A stretch of 45,713 nucleotides of DNA, from NCBI GenBank assembly GCA_032718475.1, contig JAUCBJ010007080.1, positions 1 to 45,713 of the forward strand, given 5' to 3'. The stretch comes from Nemertoderma westbladi (taxonomy: Eukaryota; Xenacoelomorpha; Nemertodermatida; Nemertodermatidae). The stretch's first letter is position 1. The number at the start of each line of letters is the position of its first letter. Under the pieces are notes generated by a model. That model made no database searches, had not been told where the DNA came from, and saw only the letters and a program-made list of their open reading frames with translations. Of the stretch, positions 40,601 through 45,713 are shown one piece after another. Made by a program: the position numbers and the translations under genes.

Positions 40601-41103
40601 TAGACCTAGTAGTAAAAAGAAATGCCTTAAAAATACAAGAAAGTTAAGCCACAGTTTGGATTTGGGATTAGTCAAAGAGTGTTAAACCACCAGTAATATT
40701 GCAAAAATATTTAAGCCACATGAGTGGCTTGACATCTTTTTCCAAATAAATTATCTTCTAAATTCTTCTTCACATGGGCGGATTTTTGAATTGTTGGCGT
40801 AGCTTTGCACCAAGCCGGCGCAGGATGTTTCCACATTTTTTGGACTTTTTGCACGCGTTCGGCGCAGAAATTAAAACTTGTCAATAGGAGCGTGGTTCTA
40901 ACACACATTGTAGGGCCTACATACATCCCCGGCAGCTCCTACTCCCTTCCAGACTTCAGTATCAGTAGGGATCTGCCACCCTTTCCAGTACAAATTACAT
41001 GTCTTTCAATAATTTGAATTTCCCGCGCTATGGAGCAGGGTGGCACATTTTAGAGACTTGTGTCTTCTGTGTCAGTATTATGGCGTCTCTTTAGGGTCAA
41101 TAT
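40601..41103. other. Intergenic sequence between LINE and satellite
   Basis: No gene recognised. Two short open frames (40805-41017 plus, 40711-40926 minus) overlap and show no family resemblance. Confidence 0.5.
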
Positions 41104-42311
41104 TCAGTGTTTTAATATTTTTTATTCAGTATAAATTTACATTCAGTAATAATTAATATCTTTCAGTGTTCTACAATATCTTTTAGTAATTAATAAATTA
41201 TCGTTCAGTAATACTGAATTATCTTTCAGTATTTACTGAATTATCTTTCAGTATTTACTGAAATATCTTTCAGTATTTACTGAATTATCTTTCAGTATTT
41301 ACTGAATTATCTTTAGTATTTACTGAATTATCTTTCAGTATTTACTGAATTATCTTTCAGTATTTACTGAATTATCTTTCAGTATTTACTGAATTATCTT
41401 TCAGTATTTACTGAATTATCTTTCAGTATTTACTGAATTATCTTTTAGTATTTACTGAATTATCTTTCAGTATTTATTGGATTATCTTTAAGTATTTACT
41501 GAATTATCTTTTAGTATTTACTGAATTATCTTTCAGTATTTACTGAATTATCTTTCAGTATTTACTGAATTATCTTTCAGTATTTACTGAATTATCTTTC
41601 AGTATTTATTGGATTATCTTTCAGTAATACTTAATTATCTTTCAGTAACGTATTTATCTTTCAGTGATTATCTTTCAGTAATACTTAATTATCTTTCAGT
41701 AACGTATTTATCTTTCAGTGGTTATCTTTCAGTAATACTTAATTATCTTTCAGTAATACTTAATTATCTTTCAGTAACGTATTTATCTTTCAGTGATTAT
41801 CTTTCAGTATTTACTGAATTATCTTTCAGTATTTACTGAATTATCTTTCAGTATTTACTGAATTATCTTTCAGTATTTACTGAATTATCTTTCAGTATTT
41901 ACTGAATTATCTTTCAGTATTTACTGAATTATCTTTCAGTATTTACTGGATTATCTTTCAGTAATACTTAATTATCTTTCAGTAACGTATTTATCTTTCA
42001 GTGATTATCTTTCAGTAATACTTAATTATCTTTCAGTAATACTTAATTATCTTTCAGTAACGTATTTATCTTTCAGTGATTATCTTTCAGTATTTACTGA
42101 ATTATCTTTCAGTATTTACTGAATTATCTTTCAGTATTTACTGAATTATCTTTCAGTATTTACTGGATTATCTTTCAGTAATACTTAATTATCTTTCAGT
42201 AACGTATTTATCTTTCAGTGATTATCTTTCAGTAATACTTAATTATCTTTCAGTAACGTATTTATCTTTCAGTGATTATCTTTCTGTATTTACTGAATTA
42301 TCTTTCAGTAT
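41104..42311 (+). repeat. 21-22-bp satellite with splice-acceptor-like unit
   Basis: About 55 units. The commonest is TTATCTTTCAGTATTTACTG plus GAAT-type joining bases. A second type is TTATCTTTCAGTAATACTTA. A shorter type (ACGTATTTATCTTTCAGTG) appears in regular alternation with the others at 41620-41800, 41950-42080 and 42175-42280, giving a higher-order pattern. CAGTATTTACTG is itself a 5-bp-stem palindrome, and TTATCTTTCAG resembles a 3' splice site. Confidence 0.93.
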
Positions 42312-42471
42312 TTGCCATAGCACATCAGTATAAAATCACTCATTATTATAAATTCCTTGAATTCAATAGGCCAATACAAAAAGGCGCATTCTAGAATAAT
42401 GTATGTAGAGGGAATTTCAAGTTACTTGTTAGGTTGCGAGAATATTGTACCGGTACTAGTAGACATACAGT

Positions 42472-43934
42472 ATGGCAGATCCTGCGGGGTTATTTCTTCG
42501 CGAAATTGAACAAGCAATACTGAAGTGTTCCAGAATTCCGACTGATGGTATAAATCAAAATGAATATGAACAGCTGTGTCGTCGAATGGAGTATTATATT
42601 TCTACACTAGAAATTATAGATTCAACTCAGCAAAGTGAACAACTTGGTATACTGGGAGTCGAAACAAGAAATTGGTTAAAATGGGTACAGAATCTGAATA
42701 TTGAAAGAAGTTTTTGTTGCACAATGCCTGCGGAAGTACTTATATCTCAAGCACGGACTGGGAATGAGGGTCGACCTTATTATGTAATACCTATGGAACT
42801 TCTAGAATATTTACGTGACTCGAACTTCACCTGGACAGACATAAGTAAGATGTTAGGAGTTAGTCGTTCTACAATCACACGTCGAGTTCGAGAATTATCG
42901 GTATACAACGAGAAACGTCTTTTACAGAAATATCAGATGACGATCTGAGACAAGAAGTTCAAAAAATCCACGAAACTCATGTTCATGCAGGATGTCGACT
43001 AGTGAAAGGCTTGCTGTTAGCTAAAGGGATTATAGTTACATTAAAGCGCGTCCATCGTACGTTGAGAGATATTGATCCGATTTTAAGTGCTCAGCGATGG
43101 GGTGCGCTCGTGAGACGTCGTGAGTATTATGTAAAAGCGGCGAACTCACTGTGGCATGTCGACGGACATCACAGTCTAATACGGTGGGGGTTGATAATTC
43201 ATGGTGGTATTGACGGATTTTCTCGATTGGTTACATATTTAGTATGTAACACTAACAACTGTGCAGAAACTGCCTTTGCGTGCTTTAAAGTAGCAACTGA
43301 AAATTTTGGAACCCCTTCACGCGTGAGGGGCGATAAGGGAGGAGAAAATCGTAAAATTGCAGAATATATGATCAGTTCTCGCGGAGTCGGACGTGGAAGT
43401 TATATTGCAGGCAAAAGCGTGCATAATCAACGCATAGAGAGGCTCTGGAGGGATGTATTTAGAGTAGTTAATCAAGTATTTTATAACCTTTTCTATTGGC
43501 TCGAAGAAACTGGCCGATTGAACCCAGAGTGTAAGATTGACTTATATGCTCTGCAGTATATATATAAACCAAGAATTAATTGTGCTCTCAGTGATTTCAT
43601 GCAAGCTTGGAACCTGCATGGTTTACGAACAGAAAGAAACTGGTGCCCAAGGCAAATATTCATTAACAGTCGTCTTCGATATCCGGATGACCTGCTGAAT
43701 GATGATACAGACTTTAATGAGTTATATGGCATAGATTGGCAGGGGCCTATTGTAGAGGAGAATGAGTCAGTCGTAGAAGTATTCGATATTACGCTGCAAG
43801 AATCACCCGATCTAATATTACAGCAGCTTTCGGAAGTAGTACCTGATCCTACTGTGTTTAGTGATAATTTTGGCATAGAGTTATATTTGCAGTGTAGAAA
43901 CTTGTTGCATATGATTTGTGATTCTCACCATTAA
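42472..43934 (+). CDS. DDE integrase-like gene with one frameshift
   Basis: The first frame (42472-42948, 158 codons) begins [14 protein letters not shown] and ends in a helix-turn-helix-like segment, [20 protein letters not shown]. Homology then continues one frame back from about 42915 to 43934, so a single base is missing or lost near 42911-42918. The second part is an rve-type core: Asp in LWHVDGHH (residue 54 counted from 43002), Asp in RGDKGGEN (111) and Glu in QRIERLW (146), a D-57-D-35-E arrangement. The family is a widespread animal integrase-core protein of probable transposon origin, usually in many copies. All three acids are intact. The gene is uninterrupted by an obvious intron and starts 160 bases after the satellite. 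It could be a young pseudogene or an assembly error. Confidence 0.82.
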
Positions 43935-44478
43935 TATTATGTTATTAAAAACATTTAACTTTAAAATATACTTTACTGCAACGTTATGGCTGTATTTGCA
44001 TTTGTGGGGCGAGCCACGAAGTTAGGAGCTTTAGCATGCAGAGCCATTATTTCAACCGTGTGTCTGTCTGTCGGTCGGTAGTTCTCTCGTTCGTAGAATA
44101 GAATAAAAGTGATCGGTGAACGCAAAACACAAAACACCGGAGGGATCGAAAATATGTGCTTAAAGATATGGCCTTAAATAAATCATTTATAATTTATTTA
44201 TATATATATAACAAAATATATATATATAAATAATTTATATAATTTATTATATATTATTTGTAGGTCTATAAAATGTAAACGCCGACAGACGGTCACAGTC
44301 TGACCCACAATATTTATAATAAAGCGAACTTAAAGAAAACACAACAAACACACAGCAACAAACTATCAACACTGGGTTAAAAGTACCGGTATTAAACGTG
44401 ACACAAATACTATACAGTTAATATCGAAAGGTACTGAATATGAACGACTAAGCCTAGTTACAGTATATGATTATAATA
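43935..44478. other. Intergenic sequence with AT palindrome
   Basis: Contains ATATATA-rich inverted sequence at about 44180-44255. At 44005-44023 it carries the inverse of CTTCGTGGCTCGCCCCACA from the 56-bp array at 34.4 kb. No gene is seen. Confidence 0.55.
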
Positions 44479-45713
44479 TTATATTGTTCCAAATGCCAAG
44501 CCTGAACAGAAAACTGTCTTAATAATCAGTTTGTTACAATCTTGTTGGTTAGAAACATGCCGAGGAACTAGCATTTGCATAGCGCATGTCGAATAAATAA
44601 TTAGACATTTACAATTAGCATCTTCACAGTCTTTGAACACAATATTCATCCCTGGTATAGTAAGAGGATGCTCCGACCCAAATAACCAGCGCTTCAGCAA
44701 CTTCTCTGAAAGAACCAATTCGCCTTCTTCTACTACCACACTCACTTCACCCTTATCGTGAATTATATCTGCAAAACTACACATATAGTACATTATTGCG
44801 ACCTCCTTGGCTTTGTCATTTGATCCATCAGGAGCGGGATTCATAATAGTAGCATTGTCAAATGTGTCTGAAATCCTACTAACAGGAGCAGAACACAAAA
44901 ACTTAAATAATATCGGCTTTGGAACATTGCCTAGATACCGTAAAATTTCTGTCTTTAATTGGTTTATTGCAGCTGCATTCGCAATGATTATTTTCGCATT
45001 GAAAAGGTTTACGAGAAAGTTTTCTTTATCAGCGTGGCTGCAATCAGAAGTAGGCGGGAGTACGCCTAGATCTAACGCCTCGTCTTTCACACCCTCTGTC
45101 AACTCGTCACGTTCTCTTAAGGCCATAGTTGCAATATTATCCCTTAGTTGAGGATGTTGAAAAACAATCTCTTTAAGATGAGCAGAGTCGAAACAAATAA
45201 AATCTGCAACCACTGGATGCAATATTCTGAAAAACTGCTCTCCGTGCAGATAGCACAATGCTACCAATTTCCCCACTTTAGAGAAGCTCAAATTAATTAT
45301 GCCCATCATATTGACAGACATAGGAATAATAAAATTATCAATTTCATTAAACAATGATGAATTGTAGAGAGCCACTTTTGCACTTCCTAACAAATCCCGC
45401 CTCAGACCTCCATAATCCTGTCCTTTCTCACCACCACCATGATATTTCACCCTTATTTTTTTCTGAGGGTCAATTTTGTCTAACTTCGACATTAAATCAG
45501 TAAATAGTGTAGCACGTAGCACGCGCACAAGCTGGTATTCATTTATGTCATCAGTAATGTAGTCATATTTAATGGCCATTTCCTCCACCACTTCTGTATC
45601 ACATCTTGTCACTTCCCACTTGCCTAAAATATTTTTTAGGCTCACATCTCCCGCATGTGGGGACACATCTTCATCTGCTGTAGTTAAGTCGATAATATTA
45701 TCGTCACTACTGT
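44479..45713 (-). CDS. HECT-type E3 ubiquitin ligase, C-terminal part, open at the window edge
   Basis: Read on the minus strand, the frame is open from the window edge to TAA 44479-44481 (about 410 codons visible); the start lies outside. HECT ligases accept ubiquitin on a cysteine and pass it to a substrate. Here KKIRVKYHGGGEKGQDYGGL followed by RRDLL matches the start of the HECT N-lobe (the family's FxGExGxDxGGxRRE box). Near the end, IIYSTCAMQMLVP and GLAFG match the catalytic-Cys loop (Cys at 44584-44586) and the GFG-like terminus. It resembles the G2E3-type HECT proteins expanded in fish and invertebrates. Upstream is NIIDLTTADEDVS, a good SUMO-interacting motif. No frame break or intron is visible. 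Confidence 0.82.
   Translation of the reverse strand, partial: SSDDNIIDLTTADEDVSPHAGDVSLKNILGKWEVTRCDTEVVEEMAIKYDYITDDINEYQLVRVLRATLFTDLMSKLDKIDPQKKIRVKYHGGGEKGQDYGGLRRDLLGSAKVALYNSSLFNEIDNFIIPMSVNMMGIINLSFSKVGKLVALCYLHGEQFFRILHPVVADFICFDSAHLKEIVFQHPQLRDNIATMALRERDELTEGVKDEALDLGVLPPTSDCSHADKENFLVNLFNAKIIIANAAAINQLKTEILRYLGNVPKPILFKFLCSAPVSRISDTFDNATIMNPAPDGSNDKAKEVAIMYYMCSFADIIHDKGEVSVVVEEGELVLSEKLLKRWLFGSEHPLTIPGMNIVFKDCEDANCKCLIIYSTCAMQMLVPRHVSNQQDCNKLIIKTVFCSGLAFGTI

Noticed and set aside
41609-41839. 76-codon repetitive ORF (LSVILNYLSV repeats)
   Set aside because: It is a chance frame through the 21-22-bp satellite.
42905-42920. Programmed -1 frameshift or intron joining the two integrase frames
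   Set aside because: There is no X-XXY-YYZ slippery heptamer, and no plausible donor and acceptor of adequate spacing; a simple one-base indel explains it.
42472-43934. Part of a Maverick/Polinton or viral integration
   Set aside because: No capsid, polymerase or ATPase genes are nearby, and the protein lacks the usual retroviral-type HHCC finger; only an integrase core with an HTH is present.

Overview
The window is animal nuclear DNA: AT-rich, almost free of host genes and built from layers of transposable elements. A BEL/Pao retrotransposon (a group known only from Metazoa), APE-type LINEs, tRNA-derived SINE heads, hAT and CAC-ended DNA transposons and minisatellites all point to a metazoan. 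Frequent TAGGCCTA and TACAGTA words and the sea-urchin-TU-like foldback elements make a marine invertebrate, perhaps an echinoderm, my guess. The species cannot be fixed from sequence alone.

Layout. Positions 295-3977 are a complete non-autonomous hAT-type transposon (8-bp target duplication GATAAGAA). It carries a foldback element with minisatellite arms (499-1428, 11-bp target duplication) and a second foldback-like element (1745-3677). Three SINE-like tRNA derivatives lie at 4666-5513, and a decayed coding fragment at 6435-6724. A full BEL/Pao element with near-identical LTRs spans 7243-18965. Its pol gene is split by a CAC-ended DNA transposon (11766-14596), which is itself split by a truncated LINE (13003-13964). 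Positions 19488-23166 are a diverged direct duplication of a repeat-rich segment. A 5'-truncated second BEL/Pao element (about 25605-31245) keeps a good integrase, followed by about 2.8 kb of hairpin-bearing minisatellites before a probable polypurine tract and LTR. A hAT transposase C-terminal fragment (31287-31535) abuts an element with long inverted repeats (31576-35654). That element holds an unrecognised basic ORF, a third foldback array, a 56-bp tandem array and a truncated LINE.

The right third holds a nearly full-length LINE of the same family as the one in the CAC element (37583-40600, one nonsense codon) and a 1.2-kb satellite whose unit looks like a 3' splice site (41104-42311). 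It also holds a DDE integrase-like gene with one frameshift (42472-43934) and, on the minus strand, the C-terminal part of a HECT ubiquitin-ligase gene (44479-45713) that runs off the window edge.

The HECT gene is the best candidate for a functional host gene; the integrase-like gene is the next. The rest documents at least three rounds of nested insertion. Several one-base frame breaks could be real decay or assembly indels, and sequence alone cannot separate these.
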